Origin: Deroplatys truncata
Lineage: Eukaryota > Arthropoda > Insecta > Mantodea > Mantidae
Assembly: GCA_030765065.1 (NCBI GenBank)
Contig: CM060980.1
Span: 57,272,364-57,336,363, forward strand
Length of the DNA: 64,000 nucleotides
Direction: 5' to 3'
Shown: piece after piece, positions 23,175-34,563 of the stretch
Numbering within the stretch: position 1 is the first letter of the stretch
Layout: every line of letters begins with the position of its first letter
Translations under genes and position numbers: made by a program
Notes under the pieces: model-generated
Told to the model about the DNA's origin: nothing
The model's database searches: none
The model's input: only the letters and a program-made list of their open reading frames with translations

Positions 23175-24005
23175 TGAGAAAGGTTTATTTTTGGAGGAGT
23201 TGTATTATATTTCAACTGTTGGGGAGCCGAACTTGTAGTAGTTGCAACCACAGTTTCCGGTAGTCTTCGCCCCAAATGTGCTTTTAGGTAGCCTTTGCCC
23301 CAAGTTTAAAAATATTAACTCTGTATTTTTTTACTGTTTCTTTAAATATTATATTTATGTTTGCCTTGGCTGCGTCACTATTTATTTTAGACACTATTTA
23401 TTTGGTGCGACAAGAATGTAGGCTTACACAGATTATAATTTTACTTCACTACTTTTATTAATGCGTGATACGATTTAAATAACACTTCATGGATATAGAG
23501 AGCTGTGAGATTCTTTAATTATTTAATTAAACTTTTTAACACGTAAACTTACTTTTCGTCTCACACGAATACATATTATATTTCTTGAGGACGCACAAGC
23601 AACGTACCCAGTTATGAGCACTGTCTGCAGGCAACTGACTAGATTTGTAAATTTCTGTATTTCAAGTCTCTGATTGGCTATTTTTAAACTGTCTCAAAAT
23701 TTACATTATTGCTGCTCTAATAATGACTAGTAGCATTTAAACTTTCCTACTCATTATTGCCTCAAGGTTACCTCATTGTTAGCAACTTAACACCTATTTT
23801 TCTCACAGCTCCTACATTATTAAATTACGTAATGCATTCACATAACATTATTGAACATGTTTACAATAATATAAGCATATGCAATGACTGTTACATACAT
23901 TTTACAAATTATTTCATACACATATTGCTTCAAGGCGGGCTGTTATTGAATTTACATATTATGTAAATTGACTGAAATCATTTAAGCGTTAAAAATACTG
24001 CCTCA
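23175..24005 (-). mobile_element. Solo LTR, family L, copy L2, 4-bp duplication
   Basis: On the minus strand it runs from TGAGGCAGTATTTTTAACGC to ..AACCTTTCTCA, so it begins TG and ends CA. CAAA at 23171-23174 is repeated at 24006-24009. The length is 831 bp. A solo LTR normally arises by recombination between the two LTRs of a full element. A 4-bp duplication fits Gypsy and many BEL/Pao elements. Confidence 0.85.
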
Positions 24006-24074
24006 CAAAACATGGGCAATTTTTGGCTCAAGTTCGGGAAGCTAGGTCAAATTTGTTTTGTTAGACAAAGGTAA

Positions 24075-24745
24075 TTTATCTCTATTTCCCTTTTTCTTGT
24101 TCCTTTTTGTTGTGTTTTCTTTCTCTGTTGTTTATTTTGTCACCCTATTGCATCTTAAATATGCATGTACGCTCAATGACCCTAAATATAAATATGCACT
24201 AAATATTTGTAAAATAACTTCAATAATTTGAAACCAATAAAGATACCTTATCCATCTATCCACTCACTCACCCACCCATCCATCCGTCCGTCCGTCCATC
24301 CGTCCGTCCGTCCATCCATCCATCCATCCAACCATCCATCCATATTTGTGTGAAACTCTAGATCTGATATCTTCCAGACTCATTCTGATATACCTGTGAT
24401 ATTTAATCTTTACGTTATTCTGATGTGCACTATGATTGTGTACACAGTTATGTAAAGAGGTATTGGTCATGTCACTATGAAGCGACTAATGTGGATGAAC
24501 TTTGGTCTCTGTTGCTTCCGTCAGTACCTTCGCCTTGAGCGGCTTTTGATCAATCTGGTGAGATTCCTCTGCCACATGCTGTGAAAACCTTATTGAAAAG
24601 TTCGGGTAGGGAAAAGAGGGGGCTGTCTTCATGAAAGAAACTCGTTCATATTCCAATGACTACTCTCGACTGCACAATCTCAGCAAGTTTCCCTGTCTTC
24701 AACAGACTTTTGCTTCTTTTGTGTTGCAGCAGATTTCCATTTCCA
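24075..24745. other. AT-rich DNA with a CATC/CGTC tract
   Basis: A microsatellite lies at 24250-24345. The remainder has no recognisable gene. The LINE's 3' UTR may extend into 24075-24240. Confidence 0.5.
24250..24345 (+). repeat. (CATC/CGTC)n microsatellite
   Basis: About 95 bp of CATC units in which blocks have become CGTC. It may represent the growing 3' tail repeat of the adjacent LINE, since it follows the relic by about 180 bp, but that is a guess. Confidence 0.85.
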
Positions 24746-25635
24746 TTTTTACTTTCTCTACCACGTATAGTAGGTAGGGAAATTATTGTAGTTCATCCAA
24801 AAATTCGATTCCAAAATTTCACCAAAAATATGTCTTGAGATCCCTTGAACCTAAAAAGACATTTTTAGAAGAAAAAGTCCGTGTTGTATGTATTATTGGT
24901 GTGTGTGTGTGTGTGGGGGGGATACCATATAAAAACGGAAAGTCGGATAAATACCAAACTTGGTATTTAAGTTCAATGTCTTCCAAAAATGCGACACGGA
25001 GATTTTCAGAACACCTCCCTATCGAAACTATCCTTTACTGGTATATTTTTTGAAATGTTATGCTTTCTACAAAGTACTCAAAGGATTTTAATTCAAATAC
25101 TACATATTAAAGATATTTACATGACAAATAAAACGTATATCTTGCATTTTCTGGGAATAGCCTGTGAAGTTCTCTCCATTTGGAAGGAATTTTGTGTAAT
25201 CTTGTATAACTGGTAAACGTTAAACTATGGACGAAAACGTACCACAAAAAGGGGGGATCTGTTTAAAACACACACCCAATATACTTTAAATACCTTTTTT
25301 TGTGGCATCAGCCATTCCAATATATTCGTTATTAATGGTTCGAATTGTTCAATATTTAAGCAGTATTTTAATATCCTGCCTATTGTCAGTTGTCAGTTCT
25401 CGCGATGTTATGGAAAAGTATGGAATTTTAAGAACAGCGTATAGCATCCGGTTCTAAAACATTTGACTATCGCTTTTTATTTATAATGCACTGTGTAATG
25501 CTGCTATTTTCTAAAAAGGTTTATCTCGATTAAAATGAAGTAGATAGAAAAATAAACTTATGTTAGAATAGTTTGTATGCTTTTAATATGCGATAGCGTT
25601 AGAGAAAGTCATCTGAATGTATTAAATCAGATTTT
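24746..25635 (-). mobile_element. Repeat family A, copy A6
   Basis: Full-length copy. It starts TTTTTACTTTCTCTACCACG on the plus strand, has the TG microsatellite at 24898-24920, and ends GTTAGAGAAAGTCATCTGAA then 'attaaatcagattttt'. Both subterminal repeats are present. Confidence 0.85.
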
Positions 25636-26269
25636 TCTCATAAAATAGCTCCTAACAATACTTTTCTTTTATTACATAGAAATGAACGATAAAAAGAGGA
25701 AACTCTGGCTGATGTCCTAGGTGGACGTTTGAATTTATAGTAACGCGAGTTACTCTTTAGCAATCACAAAAGATGTTGACGTACCTTATAATCAGCGCTA
25801 TCATTCTGACCTAGAGAATAAGCACTTTGTAATTTATGTGAAATCCCAGACCCAAGAAAGAGAGAGAATAGACTATGTTAATTTTTGCAACAATTTTTAC
25901 ATCTTTACACCCTTAGAGCTGAGGCAATATTCGGAAGTAAAGTTATGTAATCCATTTATGTCAAATGTTTTTATTCGTGTATAATTTGGAATCAATACGT
26001 AAAAATAACTAGTCAAAGTAGTTCTGTAACTGAGAGGAATTTTTCTTCAAAGCAAAAAAAGCAAATATAGTTACTGCAATAAAATTGTTATAAAACGTTC
26101 TGTTGTATTTTGTATTAATAATTTAAATAAACATAATTAATTACAATTCAACGGAATAAAATAACGAATGAAACGAAATGGGACTAAAGCATATTTCTTA
26201 CACATTTGTTTCCCATCTTTACCTGACATTTTAAGCTAAATCTGTTGATGATGTTCTATGATTATAATT
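25636..26269. other. AT-rich DNA without recognisable features
   Basis: Nothing recognisable was found in either strand. Confidence 0.5.
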
Positions 26270-26960
26270 CTTATATTGATTTGATTTGATCTTTTAGGGG
26301 AGCTGTCGAAGACACAAGGCACCTCAGCCGTAAGCTCTTTGTGCCTTCCCTATTACCTTCTTAGTTATAAATCTATCTTTCAAAAACATTTAATAGCTTT
26401 CTTATAAAGTTTTTATTTTCTTCTCTGAGGGTCTCCGAAGGCTGTAAATGTGCGTGTTTCTAAATAATTAATTCTAGGTGTTCTGCAGCTTCTGCTGATT
26501 GTTTACAAAGACGACAAAGAGGATTGCTATCAAAGAGTTTCATATTCTAGAAATGTTCCTTGAAGGGTAATTATAGCAATTACATTCCTAACTTATTTGC
26601 ACTCCCTTAAAATAGGGCTTTGTTCAGATATTTATGGCGATTTTATTTTGGTTTTACTCAAGTTTTGGCCAGCGAAGCTCTGCCATCAGGGACGGTCGCT
26701 TGTTAGCCTATTGAAGTAGTGCAGTTCTAACAATATTTTACTTATTGATAAGAATAGTTCTGGTCCAATAAAAGGGGTTTTCGCCCCTCTTTTGGGAAGT
26801 TTATCTGCTTCTTCCTTGCTCAGGATACCGCAATGACCAAGTATCCAATGGAGTTCGAGCTGATTCCGGGCGGAGAGGGTCATTAGAAGTCATAATCATT
26901 CCCACACAAACCTGGAATTGACTTGGTGAGATTTGAGTGCCAGATTGCCTCGGTTTCTCG
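26270..26960 (-). pseudogene. LINE relic: RNase H end and Cys tail
   Basis: On the minus strand a frame of 65 codons (26686-26883) reads LHWILGHCGILSKEEADKLP, the end of a LINE-type RNase H domain (His and Asp positions visible). Further on, about 26500, comes CRLCKQSAEAAEHLELI, a Cys-Cys-His motif typical of ORF2 C-termini. After that lies a 3' UTR ending near 26280 with short AAATC-like repeats. The order RNase H, then CCH tail, then UTR is that of a Jockey/R1-type element. Stops and the missing 5' part show it is dead. Confidence 0.75.
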
Positions 26961-27239
26961 TTCTGGTAAAGGAACCACCAGAATGGAAGTGACTATTACT
27001 CTTATATTGTATTTACTTTATGATTTTACCGCCACATATTTTAATTGCCTAATTAATGAACAAACACATTTATAGCACACAAAATTATCGTGATTAATTC
27101 CAGCGCTACTGATAAAGTAATCTTTTTATTCAGGGAAAAACAAATAGGAACACACCGAATTACATACAAGGTGCACAATACAATATGTATCGTATAGTTT
27201 TAGTAATAATGCGTATTTCATTCTATGCATTTTGGCCTT
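26961..27239. other. AT-rich DNA
   Basis: No feature is recognised; possibly flank of the LTR that follows. Confidence 0.4.
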
Positions 27240-28128
27240 TGAGGCAGTATTTTTAACACTTAAAATGATTTCAGTCTAATTATATAATATATAAATTCAA
27301 TAACAGCCCGCCTAAAGCAATATTTGTATGTAACAATATATAAAAAGTGTATAGTACAGCCATAGTATATGTTTATATTATTGTATACACGTGTAATAAT
27401 GTTATGTGAATGTATTACGTAATTTAATAATGTAGGAGCTGTGAGAATAATAGGTTAAAAGTTGCTAACAATGAGATAACCTTGAGGCAATAATGAATTT
27501 GAAAGTTTAATAATGCTACTTGTGATTCTTGGAAGCAATAATGTAATTTTTGTGACAGTTCATAAAATAGCCAATCAACAACCAGAAAAAGCTTTAGTTA
27601 AATGAAGGTATTCTATTGGACTAGGATTAACCAATCAGAAACTAAAATGGAGCAAAATTTACAAATTGAGAAGTTAGTTTCTTGTAGACAGCGTTTCTAA
27701 CCGGACGAGAGATGCGTCCTCGAGAAATTTAATACGTATTTTGTGTGAGAAAAAATAGTTTACGTATTAAAAAGTGCAAGTATTTAATAAAAAAACAAAT
27801 CTCACAGCTCTCTCTCTATATCAGTGAAATGTTATTTAAATCGTGTCAAGCATTAATAAATGGAGTGAAGAAAAACTTAAAATCTGTGTAAACCTACATT
27901 CTTCAGTCGCACCACTTCCTGCTAAGACATTCATGTCTCTAAAAAATATAAATACTGACGCAGTCGAGGCAAACATAAATACGATATTTAAAGAAACAGT
28001 CAAAATTACAAAGTTAATATTTTTTAAACATTTTGGTATGAAGGCTACCGGAAACTTTTTACCATACGTACGGTTGCAACTACTTCAAGTTCGGCTCCGC
28101 AACATCGAAATATAATACACCTTCTTCA
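27240..28128 (+). mobile_element. LTR family L, copy L3, followed by a primer-binding-like site
   Basis: It starts TGAGGCAGTATTTTTAACAC and ends ..ACACCTTCTTCA on the plus strand. It matches the other L copies throughout, with the last third diverged. Two bases after the end comes TTGGCTCCCAAAGCGTGGGA (28131-28150), which looks like a tRNA primer-binding site. This copy is therefore probably a 5' LTR with a short piece of internal leader, the rest being lost or unrecognisable. Confidence 0.78.
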
Positions 28129-28130
28129 AA

Positions 28131-28151
28131 TTGGCTCCCAAAGCGTGGGAC
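28131..28151 (+). other. Putative primer-binding site of family L
   Basis: The TGG start is the complement of a tRNA CCA end and lies immediately inside the LTR. Which tRNA is used cannot be told by eye. Confidence 0.5.
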
Positions 28152-28737
28152 AAATTACAATACAACAAAATAAACTTCTTCACCTTGCACAAATGGTTTT
28201 AACTGCTGATTATATAGTTGTTTTTTTTTGGTTTGTTTTTTTGTAGATGACATGTACTATGCCGACCATCGAACCTCTTGTGCAATGAAACACCTTCATG
28301 TGTGGAACAAGCAACGGACACAGCTATAGTAAGATGAGCAACCAAATGAGTTCCTCGTGCGGAATCGAGAGGCCCCAAATATCAAAATATTTTGGGGATC
28401 ACGAAGAACTGTGACCGTAATATTTCCTTACAGAAAGATATCCGGAAAATATTCCATTGCAATATAAATGATTCTTATTTGATATAAAGCTTCTGAACAT
28501 AAGAATGTCATCCATAGTTGCATTTTCAGACATCCAGCATGTGATAAATTAGCGATGTTCATTTATTTTCTCTGCCCTTCTCGAGTGATTATCTTGTTTG
28601 TTGTATCCAGTTGGATTCTAAACGAGTTCAAAATATTTAACAACCAAATGACTCAGCAGTGGTGCAATAAGTCAAAGCGTATAAAACAAATACTTGAAGA
28701 CATTTTAAAGATGTTAACATAATGGAAACGTACATTA
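28152..28737. other. No confident feature
   Basis: This may include leader sequence of the retrotransposon for the first 100 bp. No gag or pol motif is recognised. Confidence 0.4.
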
Positions 28738-29049
28738 TTACAGTCGAGCATTTGTGAACAGTGCTAATATGTTTTTTAATTGTTCCAAATGCCTCGATAC
28801 TATCGAATATTTCTCCCATGATGTACTGAAATGTTCAACAATGTCTATGTTTTGTAGTGCTAATTGATAGGTGTAAAATATGACAAAGAAGATGAAGAAA
28901 AACACACGACACATCAATAAAGTAATTATATTATCCTTCAAAATGAAGGAAAATACGTTGAGAAAATATGTACTGAAGACAAAATCAAATGTATAACTCA
29001 CTAACACCAGAAGCAATTGAATAGATACTCGCAAAATGGGGCTAACCAC
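28738..29049 (-). CDS. Unidentified membrane-protein-like ORF (103 codons)
   Basis: I do not recognise this frame. Two or three hydrophobic stretches are visible: ILRVSIQLLLVLVSYTFDFV, about residues 5-24, and VFFFIFFVIFYTY, about residues 49-61. A hydrophilic segment with HFSTSWEKYSIVSRHLEQL follows. The alternation of long hydrophobic helices and a charged loop is reminiscent of insect chemosensory receptors. No diagnostic C-terminal motif is present, so that is only a suggestion. A second frame (28637-28819) overlaps its end in another register and adds one more hydrophobic stretch, which would fit a frameshifted longer gene. It could equally be a chance AT-rich frame. Confidence 0.2.
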   Translation of the reverse strand: MVSPILRVSIQLLLVLVSYTFDFVFSTYFLNVFSFILKDNIITLLMCRVFFFIFFVIFYTYQLALQNIDIVEHFSTSWEKYSIVSRHLEQLKNILALFTNARL

Positions 29050-29353
29050 AATTTTTTTTAATTAGTTACTGTAGAAACCTCAATCAATACATTCCTTCTG
29101 AGTTCGACTACCCCTAAGGAAATCTATGATAGCTGTATTGTTATTTTATTCCTCTCTATGCTAGAATCTATGGACCATTCTTTTGCTGTCATTTGTAAGG
29201 ATTGATTTTTCCTGTTCTGATAAATGATGGTTACCCGTTTTTGCGAGTACTTATTCACTTGTAAGAGAGTCCGTTTCTGTGAAGCATAAAATCCTTAATG
29301 AACAGCACACCACAAACAGCTGTACTTGTCCTTAGGAAGGCATGATAAGTTGA
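29050..29353. other. AT-rich DNA
   Basis: No feature is recognised on either strand. Confidence 0.45.
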
Positions 29354-30147
29354 TTACTTTAAAAAAATTAACTATTGCATTCCATCCAGAAAGTCGATAC
29401 GGAGATTTAAACGGAAATACATGTTTTGAGGCTCCTGAGTGTGCGTGTATATCTGAGAACAGCATAACTCTGAAATGAAAAGTCGGGCAAATACCAAAAT
29501 TGGTATAAAGTTCAGTATCCTCCAAAGATTCGACACGAAAGTTTTCAAGATAATATAGTACCCTTTATATGCAGCATTTTTCAAACTTTTTGATTTTCTG
29601 AAAAATGGCTGTATCGATTTGTTTAAAATACCATATATGAGTATTAAAGATATTTATACGAAAAATAAAACATATATCTTAAATTTTATGGAAATAGTCT
29701 GTGAAGTCCTCTTCATTCGGAAGTAATTTTATACAATCTTGCGTAATTGGTAAACGTTGTCATAAACGAAAACTACTTTACAAAAAATGTAGATCTCTTT
29801 AACATACACAATTTATTTAAAATAATTTTTTGTGGCTTAAGATATCCGTTATTAATGGTTCGCATTGTTCAATACTTTGTCATTCTTCTAAAACCCTGTC
29901 GATATTCAGTTGTTTTCTCGTTTGCATGAAGAGTATGGCATTTTAAGGACAGCATATAGCGTCCAGTTCTTAATCATTAGACTATCGCTGTGCGTGCCTA
30001 TAGGAAATGAGTTTTGTAGCTATTACTGCAAAAATTTATCTCAATTAAAATTAAGTAAATAGACAAATTATCTTTCGTAAGATTAATTTGTATAACTATT
30101 AATAAACGATAGAGGGTAGAGAAAGTCATGTGAATGTAGCATATTGC
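29354..30147 (-). mobile_element. Repeat family A, copy A7
   Basis: It runs from 'aactattgcattccatccagaaagtcgatac' to GTAGAGAAAGTCATGTGAAT at about 30115-30135. The CA tract and part of the flanking segment are deleted: the 'cctgagtgtgcgtgtatatctgagaacagc' stretch has only a short TGTG remnant. Confidence 0.82.
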
Positions 30148-31055
30148 ATGTTTGTAACTGGTAGACTGAGCCTTTCTCAACGTTATATTTCATATTTTTC
30201 CCCGAAATTGTATCTTCTTAGTATCCATATAAGTACTTTCTGGTTTGCTCCCAAAAAGTCTATTCTGTGCGTGCTCATATCCAGCACTAACATTCTCAAA
30301 AAGTGGTAATTCTATTCATGAGGAAGTGCGATTCGGCAGTGCGATACATCAACGGCACAGGTGTTCACCTCCGTGCCTTTTCTATATGGGTGATATTTCA
30401 TGTGCACCTATTAACACAGGGCGTGGAGGTGGGGAAGGCAAGAAATTGTCTCTGGGCTTCATTGGAATGTATGGCAATGGCAGCGCGTTAAGGGGAACGA
30501 AATGAATGAGATGAAGAAAAGGAAAAGAAATGATAGATACCCTTCCAAAAATATACGGCTTCGATGTTACACAAAAGAAAATTGGAGAACCGTGGGTGTT
30601 AGGGAAAAAAAGACTATCGATGCAATATATATTCTGGGATGTCTTGATGGAATTGATCGCGGGCAATAATTTATTCGTAATATATTTTTAGAGGGAGCCC
30701 GCGGGATATATTAGGCAATTAAGGAAGCAATGAATATAGGCGACGCAATTTATAGGCCCTGGCGGTGCGACCCATGTGTGTGTGTGATATCAGATGCAGC
30801 CATTCCTCATGTGACGGGAAACTTCAGTTGATGTCTCTTAAGAAATAGCTTCTTCTGTAGATAAATTTTCACTTCAGCTGCGCATTGAGTAGGTAATAAT
30901 ATTAGAACAGAAAAGACACATCTGCTAAAATACTCTAACTATGAAACTTTAATTACACTATGACAAATTTGAAGAATGTATGTGTAGTTTTACATCCGAT
31001 TCTTAAATTCACTCTTTCTCTTACTTTAATTCTCCTGTTCTTAAGTACGAAACTA
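30148..31055. other. No recognisable gene
   Basis: Frames of 60-94 codons overlap on both strands around 30245-30660 without a recognisable motif. I regard them as chance. Confidence 0.4.
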
Positions 31056-31520
31056 ACTACGGTAACGTCTGTATTGGGACGGTGGTAGGTTCGATTCCCG
31101 CGGCCGACCTTTCTGACCCATGGGCTTTTTTTTTTATTTTCTCCCAATCGCTAGGCGAATGCTGGAAAGGTTCATTACATCTCCTGAATTTCCTGTCCCT
31201 CCATTTTGCCTCCATTCTCATTTCAGTTCACATTTCATCTGTTTGGTTCTGTCTCAGGGTTGAAAGTGTCGGCGGGAGTCTCGGCGTTGCATGGCAGAGG
31301 AAAAGGATGCCCTATGTAACCACTGGTCTCCGGAATGAGGGCAGCCTTCAAGTCTCGGACTCCTTAGGTGATGCCAAGCCTACAGGGGAAGGGAACCGAT
31401 TGCACTAGCTACCATCTAGGAAGTTTCAATCTGTACAAGGTAGGCACCATGTCCTCTGCCCTGTCGTGTCTCCTGATCCGGCCACCATTGTCTCCTCTCA
31501 TCTTACCTTTTAGTATTCAG
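31056..31520 (+). repeat. tRNA-headed SINE variant
   Basis: The head 'acggtaacgtctgtattgggacggtggtaggttcgattcccg' contains a B-box-like GGTTCGATTCC. The body has 'caatcgctaggcgaatgctgg' and 'tgtctcagggttgaaagtgtcggcg', matching S2-type bodies in order. The 3' end is not clearly defined. Confidence 0.6.
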
Positions 31521-32246
31521 GTACAAAAGATCTTGTAAGTCGAGATGTTAAGTTTCCCTCCGCAGTTAGTCCTAGAGTTAAATTTCTTCTCAAGGCATTG
31601 TGAAGCTATTTTGATGCAACGGACATTTAAAGAAGATAAATAAATCAAATATAGCTAATTTCTTATGCATAATCATATCACCTGGATAGCTTCAGAAACA
31701 GCGCCTTATGTTGCAATATTGTTTTATAGATAGAATATGGTTTTAGTTGAAAACACAGCATTCAAATCTAATAAAGCGTGTAACTAGACAATAAAAAGCG
31801 AATAAATCAATACAATACAAGTAAATTAGTTAAACCATAAATATTTATCGCCTTCTTCCGTACAGTTTAGGAACAATTTAGTCCCTTTAGCCTTCCAAGC
31901 ATTCAAAAACGTAAGGGAACCTTCTTTCCTAAGAAAATAGAAAAGCATAAAGGCTTCAACCTAGAAGCATATCCCTTCATATATCGTAAAAAAGCTTTGA
32001 CAAGGTGTTTAGGGTAATCAATTAGGAATTAAAAGTGAAGTACAGGCTTACCCTAAATCTGCTACAGTAAACTTGTTCGTGAATTATGTGCAAAGCTCAT
32101 GGAGTGAAAGAAAGATCGCGGGCAGGGATTAATCTACATAGGTACAACAGTCATAAGGTCATCGGCTTTTGTTATATTAACAAAAAATGAAAATAACTCT
32201 AAAGTGGTGTACAAACTGAAATTAGTAAAAGCATCCAATAAAAAAA
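31521..32246. other. AT-rich DNA
   Basis: No gene is recognised, and no sequence here matches the other repeat families. Confidence 0.45.
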
Positions 32247-33048
32247 TCCGATGACCTACATTCAAATGACTTTCTCTAAACTCTATCGCTTATCAGTGAG
32301 TATACAAATATTTTTAAGAAAAATTCTACTTCATTTTAATCAAGATAAACCTTTCTCGGAATAGTTGTATTAGACATGTTGTTATAGATACAAGGAGAAT
32401 AGAGATAGTCAAATGTTTAAGAACTGGACGTTATACACCGGCTCCATACGCTTTCCATCACATCGCGAGAAACATCTGAAAGTGGACAGGACTTGAAAAG
32501 AATAATTTGAACCATTGATAACGGATATGTCGGAAAAGGCTGATTCCACAAAGAAAGTTATTTGAAATAAATAGTATGTTTTAAAGAGATCTACAATGTT
32601 TTGCGTTCTACGCTTTCCTCTATGACTTAAGGTTTACCAGACATAGAAGAATATACAAAGTTCCTTCCGAATGAAAAGGACTTCACAGATTATTCCCAGC
32701 AAATTCAATATATACATTTTATTTCTCACGTAAATATCTATAATATATGGTATTTTAATAAAAATTCCTAAAACCAATTTTTAGAAAATCAAAACTTTTG
32801 AAACATTTTCCATGTTAAGGGTAATTTGGGATGGGGGATTTTCTTGAAAGTCTTTGTGACGCATCTTGGAAAGGTACTAAACTTAAATACCAAGTTTGGT
32901 ATCTATCGGACTTTTCGTTTTTCACAAACAGATCTGTTTCTATAAATGCTTTTTCTAGATTCAGGGAGGACAAAACTTATATTTATAGTGACCTCTCGAT
33001 ATCAAATTTTTGTTTAGAATACGATACCTTTTCTACTTATATCTAGGA
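32247..33048 (+). mobile_element. Repeat family A, copy A8
   Basis: It starts 'tccgatgacctacattcaaatgactttctct' after an A-run. The 3' half has 'gggtaatttgggatgggggattttcttgaaag'. The CA tract is lost at about 32925-32940 and the terminal hairpin is incomplete, ending 'cttatatctaggaaa'. Confidence 0.8.
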
Positions 33049-33590
33049 AATATTCAGTAATTAAGTGGAACAGAACAGTGTACTTGCTTAAAACTGAAAC
33101 GTATGGAAAATCTAAAATGGATAATTGGATAACTTATTTAAATAATAATAAAAAGGGTATTAAAATATTATATAAAACTAGCTGATCACTTACATGGTCA
33201 GCTTTTGAAAAACTCGAATAACGAATTAATAAATAATTTAATTTGTCTCCATTGTTCTTAATGAAATTATCGTGCAATTATATAGAAGATTTTTATGATG
33301 AATTCTCCCATTTAATCCTTTTAATTACAATTTCGACAATCCCGGCTATTCATAATAACGGATGAAAAATCTCTTGATATCCACACAATGTGAAACATGG
33401 GCGGAAAGTATGACTTCCTTAAGTCCTGCCCCCCCCCGACAGTCTTCCAAGTATACGCACTCTTTGGCGGTGGAAGAATGGAACAATCATCGGTTGGAAT
33501 GCTCGAGCAAATTTTTAGATATTCAAGTAAGTGAAATTTAAAATTGTTATTTTTTTAATGTTCCATTTATATGCCGCCTTTAACATCTAA
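33049..33590. other. AT-rich DNA with a C run
   Basis: A poly-C run lies near 33429-33437. No gene is recognised. Confidence 0.45.
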
Positions 33591-33862
33591 GGTCACATCG
33601 GCAGCTTTGGAACAATTGATGTTCACTCGCCCTCAGTGGTGCTAATATTTGGGTTGCTATTACCTTGGTTATTACATTAAATTTACACACACACACACAC
33701 ACACACACATTCACATTCTCATTCATACTTCCAGACACTAGGGAGGATGGGGAATAATCCTGGCTAAATAAAAATTCTCACCCTCCAGCCAGGATTCGAA
33801 ACCTGTAACTCTGGATTCGGAGGTTAGCATGCTAGCCACCAGACCACAGAGGCAGATGCATG
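33591..33862 (-). repeat. tRNA-headed SINE with CA microsatellite tail
   Basis: The minus-strand head at 33862-33785 carries an A-box-like GGTCTGGTGGCTAGC and a B-box-like AGGTTTCGAATCCTGG. A body follows, then a TG microsatellite (CA at 33684-33708 on the plus strand). The tRNA-like head has no clean cloverleaf, so it is not a tRNA gene. Confidence 0.6.
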
Positions 33863-34496
33863 ATCTTTGATCCCATAATTAGTTAAAAATACAAAAGCTA
33901 CTTGGTTTTTCAAGTAATGCAGAAACCTTAACACATACCAATAGAGGTGAAGCCGGTGAATATTAAGATTCCGCACTCCCAGGGGACCAAGGTAACCTGT
34001 TTGAAAAAGATACATTAGTCTACGACCATCCAGAGAAATAATCTTCGTTGTTACTAATTATAAAATATCAGTTCATTAATTTCTGAAGTTATCAATGTTT
34101 TATCTTTGTGCAAGTATTTAGCATAAGTACAACATAAGTACAAAGGAAATAAACCGAAACAATCCCTTATGAGAATTATTAAAATATAATGGTATTGGTA
34201 GTGTATGTATATCGTAGCGTTCTAAGCAGCTTCGAATATTCTTTGTTTTGTGCATCTTTCTGTTTCTTAGTTGCTAAATCTAACCAGGTTACCATTATAT
34301 TGTGACCGCGCGCACGAAGCTAGCTGCGGACCACCGGTAAGCGCATTCCAACCCGGCAATTGGGTGAAGCCCTCAACCGGCCTTTAGAACAATATCCCAT
34401 TATATATCACTTCCCCGCTCGCGAGGATTGCTCTTGGCCGTTTCGAGTAGGTTCCTCTTCTATAACGTTCCGCTTTATTTGCGGAGCTTATACTCG

Positions 34497-34563
<67 letters not shown>

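Larger units (their letters stand above)
22110..24074 (+). pseudogene. LINE ORF2 3' relic, family R, with nested insertions
   Basis: The element begins 5'-truncated in the late reverse-transcriptase region. The frame reads GKWNKHLSVINYKARGKLNE, DTLEKMYNSMIRPVLLYGRE and IWGWE, the typical 'thumb' segment, then after a stop KRVLGVSQGTS..CKIRAVKYWLRLM and GLRRIGMGSVWLRA. Further on come RICPVCG (about 23020) and AECAQWENQR, part of a Cys/His tail, in different frames. An LTR fragment (22818-22967) and a solo LTR (23175-24005) interrupt it. Removing the solo LTR and one CAAA duplicate lets the frame continue to a TAA at 24072-24074. That places the LTR insertion inside the coding end. It is non-functional. 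Confidence 0.82.
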
